DNA of 56,710 nt from an uncultured Oscillospiraceae bacterium (GCA_944385535.1 CALWXR010000009.1:1-56710); one strand, 5' to 3'. Counted from the first letter of the stretch, positions 8,307 to 17,083 are shown. Numbers and translations are program-made. Notes: generated from the letters alone by a model not told the origin.

Positions 8307-8336
8307 AAGATTATCTTGAAAGGGGATCCCGATTCT

Positions 8337-8939
8337 ATGGATCGCATTATGAAAACATCGAAAATCATATATAAAGTTCTCAGCGTTTTGTTCTGGCTGG
8401 ATTTGGCGGCACTGGGGTTCGGCCTTTTGGTGGAGATCGCGGCGATCTTCGCGGCGATATTTGCCGGAGATGCTGTGCTCCCGGAGAATTCTCTGACCAT
8501 TACCCTGGGCAGCGTCGAAGTGAATTTGCGCCAATCCTACCATTCCCGGCAGTTCATACCCTTTCTGGGGACCGCGGTTGTGAACCTGGTGGTGGGGGCC
8601 GCCAGCCTGTGCGGCGGAATCCGGATCGTCCAGGGAATCCTGCGGCCCATGACCCAGGGGAAGCCCTTCGACTGTAATATCAGCTCTGCCCTTCGAAAGC
8701 TTGCCTTTCTGGTACTGATTATGGGTGTGATTTCCTATTTGCTGGACAACGTGACCAATGTGATCTTTTTTCATAGCCTGGATATTTCCTCTCTGTTCTC
8801 TCAGGAAAAAGTCTCCGGCTGCACCTTGTCGGTGGTGGGTGACGTCAGTTTTCTAATCTGGTTTGGGCTGCTTCTGCTGCTCAGCCGGGTATTTCAATAC
8901 GGCCAGCAGCTCCAGCAGCTTTCCGACGAGACCCTATGA
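8337..8939 (+). CDS. DUF2975 family membrane protein
   Basis: 200 aa, with four likely membrane segments at about residues 8-45, 77-98, 120-145 and 172-192. The segment between the first two (about 45-75) would be outside or in a loop. The layout and the partner gene match the DUF2975 family, whose biochemical role is unknown. The ATG at 8337 is used because GAAAGGGG precedes it and the promoter excludes the longer form. It is followed after 15 bases by a small HTH protein, the usual pairing for this family, which suggests a membrane sensor or anti-regulator with its own DNA-binding partner (inference). Confidence 0.75.
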   Translation: MDRIMKTSKIIYKVLSVLFWLDLAALGFGLLVEIAAIFAAIFAGDAVLPENSLTITLGSVEVNLRQSYHSRQFIPFLGTAVVNLVVGAASLCGGIRIVQGILRPMTQGKPFDCNISSALRKLAFLVLIMGVISYLLDNVTNVIFFHSLDISSLFSQEKVSGCTLSVVGDVSFLIWFGLLLLLSRVFQYGQQLQQLSDETL

Positions 8940-8954
8940 GAAAGAGGGAATATC

Positions 8955-9179
8955 ATGCCTATCATCTTACGATTGGATCGGGTTATGGCGGACCGGAAAA
9001 TGTCGCTGAACACCCTGTCTGAAAAAGTCGGGATTGCCAATGTGAATCTTTCCAAGATCAAAACCGGGAAAGTCAGCGCCATCCGGTTTTCCACCCTGGA
9101 AGCCATTTGCCAGGCCCTGGACTGCCAGCCGGGAGACATCCTGGAATACCAGCCGCCCGATCCCGGGGAAACCAAATAA
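8955..9179 (+). CDS. Small Cro/C1-type HTH regulator (YozG-like)
   Basis: 74 aa, consisting almost only of a helix-turn-helix of the Xre/Cro type: 'MSLNTLSEKVGIANVNLSKI' followed by 'RFSTLEAICQALDCQPGDIL'. Proteins of this size and sequence pattern are regularly found directly after DUF2975 genes. RBS AAAGAGGG lies upstream. It probably regulates its own operon, with the membrane partner modulating it; neither point is shown by the sequence. Confidence 0.88.
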   Translation: MPIILRLDRVMADRKMSLNTLSEKVGIANVNLSKIKTGKVSAIRFSTLEAICQALDCQPGDILEYQPPDPGETK

Positions 9180-9183
9180 AAAA

Positions 9184-9211
9184 GCTGCCCGAACCAACCG
9201 GTTCGGGCAGC
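9184..9211. terminator. Bidirectional terminator between HTH gene and serA
   Basis: Perfect 12-bp stem (9184-9195 with 9200-9211, arm GCTGCCCGAACC) with A residues before and T residues after it, so it can serve both convergent transcripts. Confidence 0.9.
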
Positions 9212-9231
9212 TTTTGTTAGAGGATGGGTAT

Positions 9232-10395
9232 TTATTTGATGATCCGCACTCGAACCACGCCGTCCACCTTCTTCAGTTCTTCCACCACAGCCTGGGAGGG
9301 GTGGTGATCCAAGTCCAGCATGGTGTAGGCGTATTCCCCACGGCTCTTGTTCATCAGGCCGTCGATGTTGATGTTCTCCCCGGCGATGGCGGCGGTGAAC
9401 CGGCCCAGGGAGTTGGGAATATTTTTATGGAGAATGGCAATCCGTCCCGCGGCGTTGCACACGCCCATGTCGCAGTTGGGGTAGTTGACGGAGTTGACGA
9501 TGTTGCCGTTTTCCAGGTAGTTCATCATCTGACGCACCGCCATTTTGGCGCAGTTGTCCTCGGATTCCTCCGTGGAAGCACCCAGGTGGGGAATGGCGAT
9601 GCAGCCGGGCATATTGGCGGTTTTGGGATTGGGGAAGTCGGTGATATACCGCCACACCTTGCCGCTTTTCAGGGCCTGGGCCATGGCGTCGTCGTCTACC
9701 AGCTGATCCCGGGCGAAGTTCAGGATGATCACCCCGTCCTTCATTCGGTCAAGGGCCTCGGCGTCGATCATATGCCGGGTGCTGTCCAGCAGGGGGACGT
9801 GGAGGGTGATCACATCGCAGGTGGAGTAGATCTCATCCTGGGTGTTCACCCGCTGGACGTGCTGATCCAGGTGCCAGGCGGCGTCTACGGAGATGTGGGG
9901 GTCGCAGCCGTAGACCTCCATGCCCAGACGCCGGGCGTGGTTGGCCAGGGGGCCGCCGATGTTTCCCAGGCCGATGACGCCTAAGCGCTTGCCGTAGATC
10001 TCATGACCGGCAAACCGGGATTTGCCCTTCTCCACCAGCTTGGTCAGTTCCGGGTCGTCCTTCATAGCCTGCACCCAGTTGATGCCGCCTACAATGTCCC
10101 GGCAGCCCAGCAGCATGGCGCACAGGGCCAGTTCCATGACGCTGCGGGCGTTGGCGCCGGGGGTGTTGAATACCACAATGCCCTGCTGGGCGCATTTGTC
10201 CACGGGGATGTTGTTGTAGCCTGCGCCTGCCCGGGCGATGGCCAGCAGATTCTCCGGCAGGGCCATATCGTGCATAGCCGCCGACCGGACCAGAATGCCT
10301 TCCGCCTGGGCTACATTGTCGGTCATGGTATAGTTATCCGTGAACAGGGCGGTCCCCCGAGGGGAGATTTTGTTCAGGCAGTGAATGTGATGCAT
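9232..10395 (-). CDS. serA: D-3-phosphoglycerate dehydrogenase
   Basis: 387 aa. SerA oxidises 3-phosphoglycerate to 3-phosphohydroxypyruvate with NAD, the first step of serine synthesis. Substrate-domain halves flank a Rossmann domain with 'GLGNIGG' (about residue 144); the active-site signature is 'NFARDQLV' (where many homologues have ARG) and the catalytic His lies in 'IPHLGASTEES'. A short C-terminal ACT domain (about 315-387) is the likely serine sensor. It is the last gene of the apgM-serC-serA operon, 30 bases after serC, with RBS AGAGGAAG. Confidence 0.94.
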   Translation of the reverse strand: MHHIHCLNKISPRGTALFTDNYTMTDNVAQAEGILVRSAAMHDMALPENLLAIARAGAGYNNIPVDKCAQQGIVVFNTPGANARSVMELALCAMLLGCRDIVGGINWVQAMKDDPELTKLVEKGKSRFAGHEIYGKRLGVIGLGNIGGPLANHARRLGMEVYGCDPHISVDAAWHLDQHVQRVNTQDEIYSTCDVITLHVPLLDSTRHMIDAEALDRMKDGVIILNFARDQLVDDDAMAQALKSGKVWRYITDFPNPKTANMPGCIAIPHLGASTEESEDNCAKMAVRQMMNYLENGNIVNSVNYPNCDMGVCNAAGRIAILHKNIPNSLGRFTAAIAGENINIDGLMNKSRGEYAYTMLDLDHHPSQAVVEELKKVDGVVRVRIIK

Positions 10396-10425
10396 AGATA
10401 GCTTCCTCTTTTCCCGGGAAAATCC

Positions 10426-11508
10426 TTACCGGTTTTCCTTCTCAAATTTTTCCATAAACTGAACCAGCTTTTCTACACCCTCTATGGGCATGGCGTTGTA
10501 GATGCTGGCCCGCATGCCGCCTACGGTGCGGTGGCCCTTCAGATTTACGAAGCCCGCCGCCTCCGCTTCCTTTACGAATTTGGCGTCCAGGGCCTGGTCT
10601 CCGGTGACGAAGGGCACGTTCATCAAAGAGCGATCCTTCTTCACCACAGTGCCCCGGAACAGGCGGCTGCTGTCTAAGAAGTTATACAGCACCGCCGCTT
10701 TCTTTTCGTTATACTTGCCCATCTCCACCAGGCCGCCCTTATCCAGCAGCCAGCGGAACACCTTTCCGCAGATGTAAATACCGTAGGCAGGCGGGGTGTT
10801 GTACATGGAGCCGTGATCCGCGTGGGTCTTGTAGCGGAGCATGGTGGGGGTGCCGGGAAGCACGTCTTCGGTAATCAGATCCTCCCGGATAATGGCGATG
10901 ACCACCCCGGCCGGGCCGATGTTCTTCTGCACGCCGCCGTAAAGCATGGCGTATTTGCTCACGTCCACCGGCTCACTGAGAAAGCAGGAGGACACGTCCG
11001 CTACCAGATCCTTGCCCTTGGTGTTAGGCAGCTGCTTAAACTTGGTGCCGTAGATGGTGTTGTTTTCGCAGATGTACACATAGTCCGCGTTCTCACTGAT
11101 GGGCAGGTCGGAGCAGTCGGGGATATAGGAGAAGGTCTTGTCGGCGGAGGAGGCCACGGCGTTGGCCTGGCCGTACAGGGACGCCTCCTGCCATGCCTTT
11201 TTGGCCCACTGGCCGGTGATGATATAGTCCGCCACCTTGTTTTTCATCAGATTCATGGGGATCATGGCAAACTGCTGGGAAGCGCCCCCTTGCAGAAACA
11301 GTACTTTGTAGTTCTCCGGGATTCCCATTAAGGCCCGCAGATCCGCCTCCGCCTGGTCGATGATGGCCTGGTAGGCCTTGGAACGGTGGCTCATTTCCAT
11401 AACGGACATGCCGGTGCCCCGGTAGTCCAGCATCTCGGCGGCAGCTTCCTTCAAAACCTCTTCCGGCAGCACCGCGGGGCCGGCGGAAAAATTATATACT
11501 CTGGACAT
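10426..11508 (-). CDS. serC: Phosphoserine aminotransferase
   Basis: 360 aa. PLP enzyme converting phosphohydroxypyruvate and glutamate to O-phosphoserine. It starts with the hallmark 'YNFSAGPAVLPEEVL', and the PLP lysine lies in 'YGGVQKNIGPAG'; 'RTVGGMRASIYNAM' near the C-terminus is also typical. The ATG at 11508 is chosen over one 15 bases upstream because GGAGG sits 8 bases before it. It lies 18 bases after apgM and 30 before serA. A dedicated phosphoserine phosphatase (serB) is not present here. Confidence 0.95.
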   Translation of the reverse strand: MSRVYNFSAGPAVLPEEVLKEAAAEMLDYRGTGMSVMEMSHRSKAYQAIIDQAEADLRALMGIPENYKVLFLQGGASQQFAMIPMNLMKNKVADYIITGQWAKKAWQEASLYGQANAVASSADKTFSYIPDCSDLPISENADYVYICENNTIYGTKFKQLPNTKGKDLVADVSSCFLSEPVDVSKYAMLYGGVQKNIGPAGVVIAIIREDLITEDVLPGTPTMLRYKTHADHGSMYNTPPAYGIYICGKVFRWLLDKGGLVEMGKYNEKKAAVLYNFLDSSRLFRGTVVKKDRSLMNVPFVTGDQALDAKFVKEAEAAGFVNLKGHRTVGGMRASIYNAMPIEGVEKLVQFMEKFEKENR

Positions 11509-11526
11509 GATGGTTTCCTCCATATC

Positions 11527-12729
11527 TTAAGATCTTTGAAACAGCTTCTCGATGAGCCTATGGCCCTGGGCTTCAAAAATGCCGGTCTGCTCCGCTTCCG
11601 CTTCAGTGTACCGGGCGATGGCTTTGCGCTGGCGGGTGCTGTCGTAGAGCACATAGGGCACCGGCTGGGCGCAGTGGGTACGGATGCGGATGGGGGTGGG
11701 ATGATCCGGCAGCACCAGCATTCGGAAGTCCTCTCCCGCGTCCTCCAGAGCCTTCTTTACCGGGGCGATGAGCCGCCGGTCCAGATATTCAATGGAACGT
11801 ACCTTTTCCTCCACCAGTCCCTGGTGGCCCATCTCGTCCGGAGCCTCCACGTGGACGTAGACGAAGTCACAGCCGTCCTTCAACAATGCGTCAATGGCCG
11901 CCTGGGCTTTGCCCTCGTAGTTGGTGTCAATGGAGCCGGTGGCTCCCTCTACGGGACATACCTGCATCCCGGCCCCTACGGCAATGCCCTTTAACAGATC
12001 CACAGCGGAGACCATGGCCCCCTTCAGACCGGTTTTCTCCTGGAAGTTCTGCAAGGAGGGCTTGGTGCCCGCGCCCCAGAACCACAGGGAGTTGGCCTTG
12101 TTCTTGCCTTCCGCCGCCCGCCGGACATTGAGGGGGTGCCCGTTCAAAATGGGGTAGCTGCGCTCCATCATATCCCGGAGCTTCTGTTCCCGGGGAAGAT
12201 TGGGGCCGATTACCTGGGTCAGATGATCGTGGGGCGGCTCCAGGGGCACTACAGAACCGTTCTTCCAGATGGTGATGTGCCGGTAGCTGGTGCCGGGGTA
12301 GAACTGAAATTCTGCATTGTTAAAGCTTTCCTGAATGGAGCGGATGAGAATAGCCGCATCGGCGCTGGAGATTTCGCCGGAGCTGTGATCCAAAATGGTT
12401 TTCTCCGGGTAAGGCTCCGGATCCGTCACCGTTACAATGTTGCACCGAAACACAACGTCTGTAGGCTCCATGGGAATGCCCAGACTCAAAGCTTCCAGGG
12501 GAGATCGTCCGGAATAACACACTGCCGGGTCATAGCCCAGAACAGACAGATTCGCCACATCGCTGCCCGGGGACATTCCGTCGGGAATGGTCTTTACCAT
12601 GCCCATCTCGCCTTTGGAGGCAAGGGTGTCCATCACGGGAGTGTGGGCATAGGCCAGGGGTGTTTTTCCTCCCAGCTGGGCAATGGGCTCATCCGCCATG
12701 CCATCGCCGAGAATGACAACGTATTTCAT
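11527..12729 (-). CDS. apgM: Cofactor-independent phosphoglycerate mutase, ApgM type
   Basis: 400 aa, alkaline-phosphatase-superfamily enzyme that interconverts 2- and 3-phosphoglycerate. Metal-site motifs include 'ILGDGMAD' at the N-terminus, 'SDVANLSVLGYDP' with the likely catalytic Ser near residue 61, 'EAPDEMGHQG' and 'LPDHPTPI'. It leads the serine operon, so its job may be to feed 3-phosphoglycerate into SerA. Some ApgM-like proteins in genomes lacking ThrB have been suggested to act as homoserine kinases; that alternative cannot be excluded from sequence alone. Confidence 0.88.
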   Translation of the reverse strand: MKYVVILGDGMADEPIAQLGGKTPLAYAHTPVMDTLASKGEMGMVKTIPDGMSPGSDVANLSVLGYDPAVCYSGRSPLEALSLGIPMEPTDVVFRCNIVTVTDPEPYPEKTILDHSSGEISSADAAILIRSIQESFNNAEFQFYPGTSYRHITIWKNGSVVPLEPPHDHLTQVIGPNLPREQKLRDMMERSYPILNGHPLNVRRAAEGKNKANSLWFWGAGTKPSLQNFQEKTGLKGAMVSAVDLLKGIAVGAGMQVCPVEGATGSIDTNYEGKAQAAIDALLKDGCDFVYVHVEAPDEMGHQGLVEEKVRSIEYLDRRLIAPVKKALEDAGEDFRMLVLPDHPTPIRIRTHCAQPVPYVLYDSTRQRKAIARYTEAEAEQTGIFEAQGHRLIEKLFQRS

Positions 12730-12783
12730 AGCCGCTCTCCTTCCTTGTTACAGCATCCGTCCTTCGAATATGGACAAATGTGT

Positions 12784-12805
12784 ATGGTAATGAATATCAT
12801 ACCAT
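12784..12805. promoter_or_regulatory. Palindrome over the ser operon -10 region
   Basis: Arms ATGGTA and TACCAT enclose a second, slightly offset ATGA/TCAT pair. The element overlaps the -10 hexamer at 12796-12801 and is a plausible operator for an unidentified regulator. Confidence 0.45.
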
Positions 12806-12824
12806 CAATTGGCTGGGATTACAA
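12796..12824 (-). promoter_or_regulatory. Promoter of the apgM-serC-serA operon
   Basis: Minus-strand TTGTAA (12819-12824), 17 bases, TATGAT (12796-12801). The leader to the apgM ATG is about 60 nt, too short for a T-box. Confidence 0.7.
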
Positions 12825-12910
12825 TATGAAAAACTGCCAGAAATTGTGCATATTTTCTGAAAAAACGTGGGCATTTTGGTGGGAGAACGCTGAAAGAAGG
12901 GATTCGCCCC

Positions 12911-12939
12911 TTGCTTGGGAAGGGATATCCTGGTAAAAT
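12911..12939 (+). promoter_or_regulatory. Promoter of the DNA glycosylase gene
   Basis: TTGCTT (12911-12916), 17 bases, TAAAAT (12934-12939), with AAGGAGGGG immediately downstream as RBS. Confidence 0.65.
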
Positions 12940-12960
12940 ACAGGTGAAGGAGGGGAAGCA

Positions 12961-13455
12961 ATGAAGCTTGGCTATGGGTTTTTCTATCGTCCCTGCCCGG
13001 AGGTGGCCCGGGATCTGGTGGGAAAGGCGTTGGTTTTCCGGGGACAGCGGTTGCGGATCTCGGAGACGGAGTGCTACTGCGGGGAGGAGGACACCGCCTG
13101 CCACGCCAGCAAAGGCAGGACAAAGCGCACCGAGACGCTGTACATGGAGGCGGGGACGGTCTATGTGTACCTATGCTATGGGGTACACTGGCTGCTGAAC
13201 ATCGTCACCGGGGAGGAAGGCCATCCCGAGGCGGTGCTGATCCGGGCCTGCGTCGAGGCCCCCGGCCCCGGCAGACTCACCAAAAAATTGGGGATCACCG
13301 GAGAACAGAACCGGGCCAGCGTGGTTGCGGGCGGCGATCTGTGGGTGGAGGACGACGGTTTTGCCTGCAATGTGGTGACGGACAAGCGGGTAGGCATCGG
13401 CTACGCCACCCGGGAGGATCAGGAGCGGCAGTGGCGATATATAATGGAATTGTAA
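12961..13455 (+). CDS. DNA-3-methyladenine glycosylase (AAG/MPG type)
   Basis: 164 aa, a short member of the alkyladenine glycosylase family that removes 3-methyladenine and other damaged purines in base excision repair. The active-site strand 'RISETECYCGEEDTACHA' (about residues 30-48) carries the catalytic Glu, and 'VYLCYGVHWLLNIVTG' and 'GPGRLTKKLGI' form the DNA-binding core. A strong AAGGAGGGG is located just before the ATG. It is monocistronic: a separate promoter precedes the next gene. Confidence 0.93.
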   Translation: MKLGYGFFYRPCPEVARDLVGKALVFRGQRLRISETECYCGEEDTACHASKGRTKRTETLYMEAGTVYVYLCYGVHWLLNIVTGEEGHPEAVLIRACVEAPGPGRLTKKLGITGEQNRASVVAGGDLWVEDDGFACNVVTDKRVGIGYATREDQERQWRYIMEL

Positions 13456-13471
13456 ATTTTTTATGGGCATC

Positions 13472-13500
13472 TTGACCGATATGGGCAGCTGTGTTACAAT
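13472..13500 (+). promoter_or_regulatory. Promoter of the GH2 gene
   Basis: TTGACC (13472-13477), 17 bases, TACAAT (13495-13500). Confidence 0.75.
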
Positions 13501-13556
13501 GGTTTTAGGCAAAATCGATAATACTGTTTTTGAATTTGAAAGGAGAAGTTTACTAC

Positions 13557-15773
13557 ATGCGTAATGTAAAGCTTTTGACCCAAGCACGCTTCGCAAAGCA
13601 GGGGGAGGCTCTGGCCCAGGTTGCTCTGCCCCATACCTGGAACGCTCTGGACGGCCAGGATGGCGGCAATGACTACTGGCGTGGAATCGGCACCTATGAG
13701 ATCGACCTGCCCAACCCCACCGCGGGCATGCGGCAGTATATTGAGTTCCAGGGCGCCAACCATGTGGCCACCGTCTACTGCAACGGCCGGGAACTGGGTA
13801 CCCACAAGGGCGGTTTCTCCACCTTCCGGTTCGACCTGACCCCTGCTATGAAAGCCGCAGGCAACGTGCTCACCGTGGTGTGCACCAATGCCGTCAGCGA
13901 TATCTATCCCCAGACTGCCGACTTTACCTTCTACGGCGGCCTGTACCGGGATGTGAACTTCATTGAAGTCAATGAGGCCCATTTTGATCTTCTGAAGCAT
14001 GGCACTTCCGCTGTGTTCGTCACCCCCCACTGCTCCGGAAACACCCGGGTAGATCTGTTCCCCATGAACGCGGAAGGCTGCACCCTGGTGGTGGAGCTGA
14101 AGGACGCGGAGGGCAACGTGGCGGGCAGCGGCAGCGTGGAAGCCTGCGACCATGCCCATGTGCTCATTGATGTGAAGGAGCCCCACCTGTGGAACGGCAT
14201 GGCCGATCCCTACTGCTATACCGCCACCGCCTCCATCGTCAAGGACGGCAAAGTGGTGGACGCGGTCACCGTGACCTACGGCTACCGCTCCTTCCATGTG
14301 GACGCCGCCACCGGCTTCTACCTGAACGGCAAAAATGTGCCTCTGCACGGCGTGTCCCGGCATCAGGACCGGCTGGACAAGGGCTGGGCCATTTCCAAGG
14401 AAGATCACCGGGAGGACATCGCCCTGATTAAGGAGGTCGGCGCCAACACCATCCGTCTGGCCCACTACCAGCACGATCAGTACTTCTACGATCTGTGCGA
14501 TCATACCGGTTTTGCCTTGTGGGCCGAGATTCCCTTCATCTCCAAGTTTATTCCCACGGAAGAAGCCTATGAAAACACCATCTCCCAGATGACGGAGCTG
14601 ATTGCCCAGAACTACAACCATCCCTCCATCTTCTTCTGGGGCATTGCCAACGAGATTCTCATCGGCGCGGACAGCGAGGTCCTGCGCACCAACCTGCGGG
14701 ATCTGCACCGGCTGGCCAAGACCATGGATCCCAGCCGCCTGACCACCATCGCGGAAGTCAGCGCCACCCCCATGAACTCCGAGCATGTGTACATCACCGA
14801 CGTGGTTTCCTATAACCATTACTTTGGCTGGTACGGCGGGGACGTGTCCCAGAACGGTCCCTGGCTGGACAAGTTCCATGCCCTGAACCCGGACATCCCC
14901 CTGGGTGTTTCCGAGTACGGCGCGGAGAACATCGTGAAGTGGCATTCCGCCACCCCCATGAACCACGACTACACCGAGGAATACGCCAGCTACTACCACC
15001 ATGAGATGCTAAAGACCTTCGCCACCCGGCCTTATCTGTGGTCCACCCACGTGTGGAATATGTTCGACTTCGCCGCTGACGCCCGGAACGAGGGCGGCAT
15101 CCAGGGCCGGAACGATAAGGGCCTGGTGACCTATGACCGGAAGCTGAAGAAGGATGCCTTCTACATCTACAAGGCATACTGGACCACCGAGCCTATGGTT
15201 CATGTGGCGGGCCGCCGGTGGGAGGACCGGGGTCCCCAGGAGCGCAACGTCACCGTGTATACCAACTGCGACCAGGTCACCCTGGTGATTAACGGCGAGG
15301 AAGTGGAGACCAAGGCCGCCGTGGATCACTGCGTGGTTTTCGAAAACGCGGTGAAAGACGGGGCCAACACCGTTACCGCTAAGGCAGGCAGCGCAGAGGA
15401 TACCATCACCCTGAACGGCGTTGCGGAACCCAACCCCGCCTATACCCTTCCGGATCTGGCAACAGCCATGGCTGTGGGCAACTGGTTTGATTCCGTGTCC
15501 GACAACGATGACAGCGACGAGATCATCGTGGTGGACGGCTACTACTCCGTAGAGGACACCGCCGGAGAGCTGCTGGCAAACGAGGAGTGCCTGAAGATCG
15601 TCAAGGGCTGGTACATCTCCAATGGCAACCTGACCATGGCCTCCATGCTCACCACCCTGCGGGACATGATGGGCTTCCGGAAGATCACCGAAGTCACCAT
15701 GGGCCAGGAAGTGAGCCAGAAGCAGATCGCCCAGCTGAACCGTTTGCTGAGCAGAGTCAGGAAGGAAGCGTAA
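13557..15773 (+). CDS. Glycoside hydrolase family 2 enzyme (beta-galactosidase-like)
   Basis: 738 aa from the ATG at 13557 (AAGGAG upstream). Order: jelly-roll sugar-binding domain (about 20-165), Ig-like domain (to about 255), TIM barrel (about 260-560) and a C-terminal extension. The acid/base is Glu366 in 'GIANEIL' and the nucleophile is Glu453 in 'GVSEYGAEN'. No signal peptide is seen, so it should act on imported oligosaccharides in the cytoplasm. The last ~120 residues (after 'LNGVAEPNP') are acidic and end in an amphipathic 'SQKQIAQLNRLLSRVRK' helix that I cannot match to a known domain. Galactoside is the default substrate, but glucuronide or other beta-linked sugars are possible. Confidence 0.9.
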   Translation: MRNVKLLTQARFAKQGEALAQVALPHTWNALDGQDGGNDYWRGIGTYEIDLPNPTAGMRQYIEFQGANHVATVYCNGRELGTHKGGFSTFRFDLTPAMKAAGNVLTVVCTNAVSDIYPQTADFTFYGGLYRDVNFIEVNEAHFDLLKHGTSAVFVTPHCSGNTRVDLFPMNAEGCTLVVELKDAEGNVAGSGSVEACDHAHVLIDVKEPHLWNGMADPYCYTATASIVKDGKVVDAVTVTYGYRSFHVDAATGFYLNGKNVPLHGVSRHQDRLDKGWAISKEDHREDIALIKEVGANTIRLAHYQHDQYFYDLCDHTGFALWAEIPFISKFIPTEEAYENTISQMTELIAQNYNHPSIFFWGIANEILIGADSEVLRTNLRDLHRLAKTMDPSRLTTIAEVSATPMNSEHVYITDVVSYNHYFGWYGGDVSQNGPWLDKFHALNPDIPLGVSEYGAENIVKWHSATPMNHDYTEEYASYYHHEMLKTFATRPYLWSTHVWNMFDFAADARNEGGIQGRNDKGLVTYDRKLKKDAFYIYKAYWTTEPMVHVAGRRWEDRGPQERNVTVYTNCDQVTLVINGEEVETKAAVDHCVVFENAVKDGANTVTAKAGSAEDTITLNGVAEPNPAYTLPDLATAMAVGNWFDSVSDNDDSDEIIVVDGYYSVEDTAGELLANEECLKIVKGWYISNGNLTMASMLTTLRDMMGFRKITEVTMGQEVSQKQIAQLNRLLSRVRKEA

Positions 15774-15786
15774 CCCAAATGAAATC

Positions 15787-15820
15787 GGCTCCCGGGGCAA
15801 CCCGGGAGCCTTGTTTATTT
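15787..15820. terminator. Terminator between the GH2 gene and plsY
   Basis: Perfect 10-bp stem (15787-15796 with 15801-15810, arm GGCTCCCGGG) followed by TTGTTTATTT; serves the plus-strand GH2 gene. Confidence 0.85.
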
Positions 15821-16429
15821 CTGCTTAAGCTTATTTTCTCCCCGGAGGGCGCTGCGCAGGCCCAGCTCGGTGCCGTTCAGCATCCTGGGGAAGTTCTCCC
15901 GGTGTTTGTAGAGGATCACCAAAGTGGCTATGCCCAGAATCAGGGCGGGAATCCAGCCTTTTGTGACGCCCATATACGCCGGAACCGAAAGGATGGTGGT
16001 CACCGTACCCCAGACGATGTAGTCGGTGATCACCGTCACCAGCACCACCGCCAGGATTACCACCGCCGCCAGCTTCCAGTTCAGGGCCAGGGTCATGCCT
16101 AAGTAGGAGGCAAAGCCCTTGCCCCCTTTGAATTTCAGGTAGAAGGGGAAAATGTGCCCCAGTACGCAGGCTACCCCGGCAACCACGCCGATGTGTTCCG
16201 CCTGGGGGAACAGCCGCTTCAGCAGCAGCACCGCGAGAAATGCCTTGCCGATGTCGTGAAGGGCGGTAAGCGCCCCGGCCCGCCAGCCAAGCAGCACGGT
16301 TGCGTTGGAAGCCCCTAAATTGCCGCTGCCGCCGCCCCGAAGATCCGCGTGGTTCAAAATCGCCAGATAGTAGGCCATGTTGGAGCAGCCCAGCAGATAG
16401 CCCCCGATCATAGCCAGAATATATGCCAT
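15815..16429 (-). CDS. plsY: Glycerol-3-phosphate acyltransferase PlsY
   Basis: 204 aa multi-pass membrane enzyme that transfers an acyl group from acyl-phosphate to glycerol-3-phosphate, beginning phospholipid synthesis. The three PlsY motifs are visible: 'GGGSGNLGASNA' (about residues 32-43), 'GHIFPFYLKFKGGKGFA' (about 91-107) and the 'HRENFPRMLNGTE' end. The family normally has 'RxxGSGNxGATN', so this is a modest variant. The partner PlsX is not in the window. A TATAAT with weak -35 precedes it. Confidence 0.92.
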   Translation of the reverse strand: MAYILAMIGGYLLGCSNMAYYLAILNHADLRGGGSGNLGASNATVLLGWRAGALTALHDIGKAFLAVLLLKRLFPQAEHIGVVAGVACVLGHIFPFYLKFKGGKGFASYLGMTLALNWKLAAVVILAVVLVTVITDYIVWGTVTTILSVPAYMGVTKGWIPALILGIATLVILYKHRENFPRMLNGTELGLRSALRGENKLKQK

Positions 16430-16461
16430 CAGAATCCCTCCTTGCAGGTTTCTCCCGGTTC

Positions 16462-16490
16462 ATTATACCACGAAGGCTCATAGAGGGGAA
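16462..16490 (-). promoter_or_regulatory. Probable plsY promoter
   Basis: Minus-strand TATAAT (16462-16467) with a poor -35 TTCCCC (16485-16490) at 17 bases. AAGGAGGG follows in the leader. Confidence 0.55.
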
Positions 16491-16654
16491 GCCCCTTTTT
16501 TTGGGAAGCCAATTCTTCACAAAAAGAGTTGGACACTTCTGTGGAACCTGCCAAAATCCCCGATATTCATTGACGAAGGAGGGGATGATGTGGTATGCTG
16601 GACATGAAAATCAAACCCCAAAGGGGCGAAACTTACGAAAGAAGGATGATGATT

Positions 16655-17074
16655 ATGAAAGACAGCAACTGCGGCTATTGCATGGGCGGCGAGATCCTGG
16701 CAGGCTTCGGCATCAAGATCTGCGATTTGCAGGTATCCCAGCTGATCCTGTTTAAGGAGCAGAGCCATCCCGGCCGGGTGATCGTGGCCTACAAGGATCA
16801 CGTTTCCGAGTTGGTGGACATTTCCGATGAGGAGCGGAATCTGTTCTTCCAGGATGTGGCTACCGCGGCCAAGGCGCTGCACAAGGCCTTCCACCCGGAC
16901 AAGGTGAACTACGGCGCCTACGGCGACGGCGGCTGCCACCTCCACTTCCATCTGGTGCCCAAGTACAAAGACGAATTTGAGTGGGGCACCCCCTTTGCCA
17001 TGAACCCGGGAAAGACCTACCTGACGGAAGAAGAATACGCCCAGATGATCGAAAAGATCAAAGCCGCCCTGTAA
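16655..17074 (+). CDS. HIT family nucleotide-binding protein
   Basis: 139 aa. Histidine-triad hydrolases cleave nucleoside phosphoramidates and related compounds. The signature is 'GGCHLHFHLVPKY' (about residues 91-103), close to the His-x-His-x-His core; 'CGYC' near the start recalls the zinc-binding cysteines of many HIT proteins. I place the start at 16655 (AAGGA 8 bases upstream). An in-frame ATG at 16595 also has AAGGAGGGG at 16576-16584; it would add 20 residues unlike the family. That same stretch overlaps a possible promoter (TTGACG 16570-16575, TATGCT 16594-16599). Its stop codon is part of the target duplication of the element that follows. Confidence 0.85.
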   Translation: MKDSNCGYCMGGEILAGFGIKICDLQVSQLILFKEQSHPGRVIVAYKDHVSELVDISDEERNLFFQDVATAAKALHKAFHPDKVNYGAYGDGGCHLHFHLVPKYKDEFEWGTPFAMNPGKTYLTEEEYAQMIEKIKAAL

Positions 17075-17083
17075 TCCACTATA
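17072..17083. repeat. Left 12-bp target-site duplication
   Basis: TAATCCACTATA, identical to the copy at 17516-17527; it begins with the stop codon of the HIT gene. Confidence 0.8.

Noticed and set aside
12730-12800. T-box or other riboswitch before the serine operon
   Set aside because: The leader is only about 60 nt and has no T-box core or terminator.
16595-16654. Longer N-terminus for the HIT protein
   Set aside because: Although AAGGAGGGG precedes 16595, the added residues do not resemble the family and the stretch overlaps a plausible promoter; kept only as an alternative.
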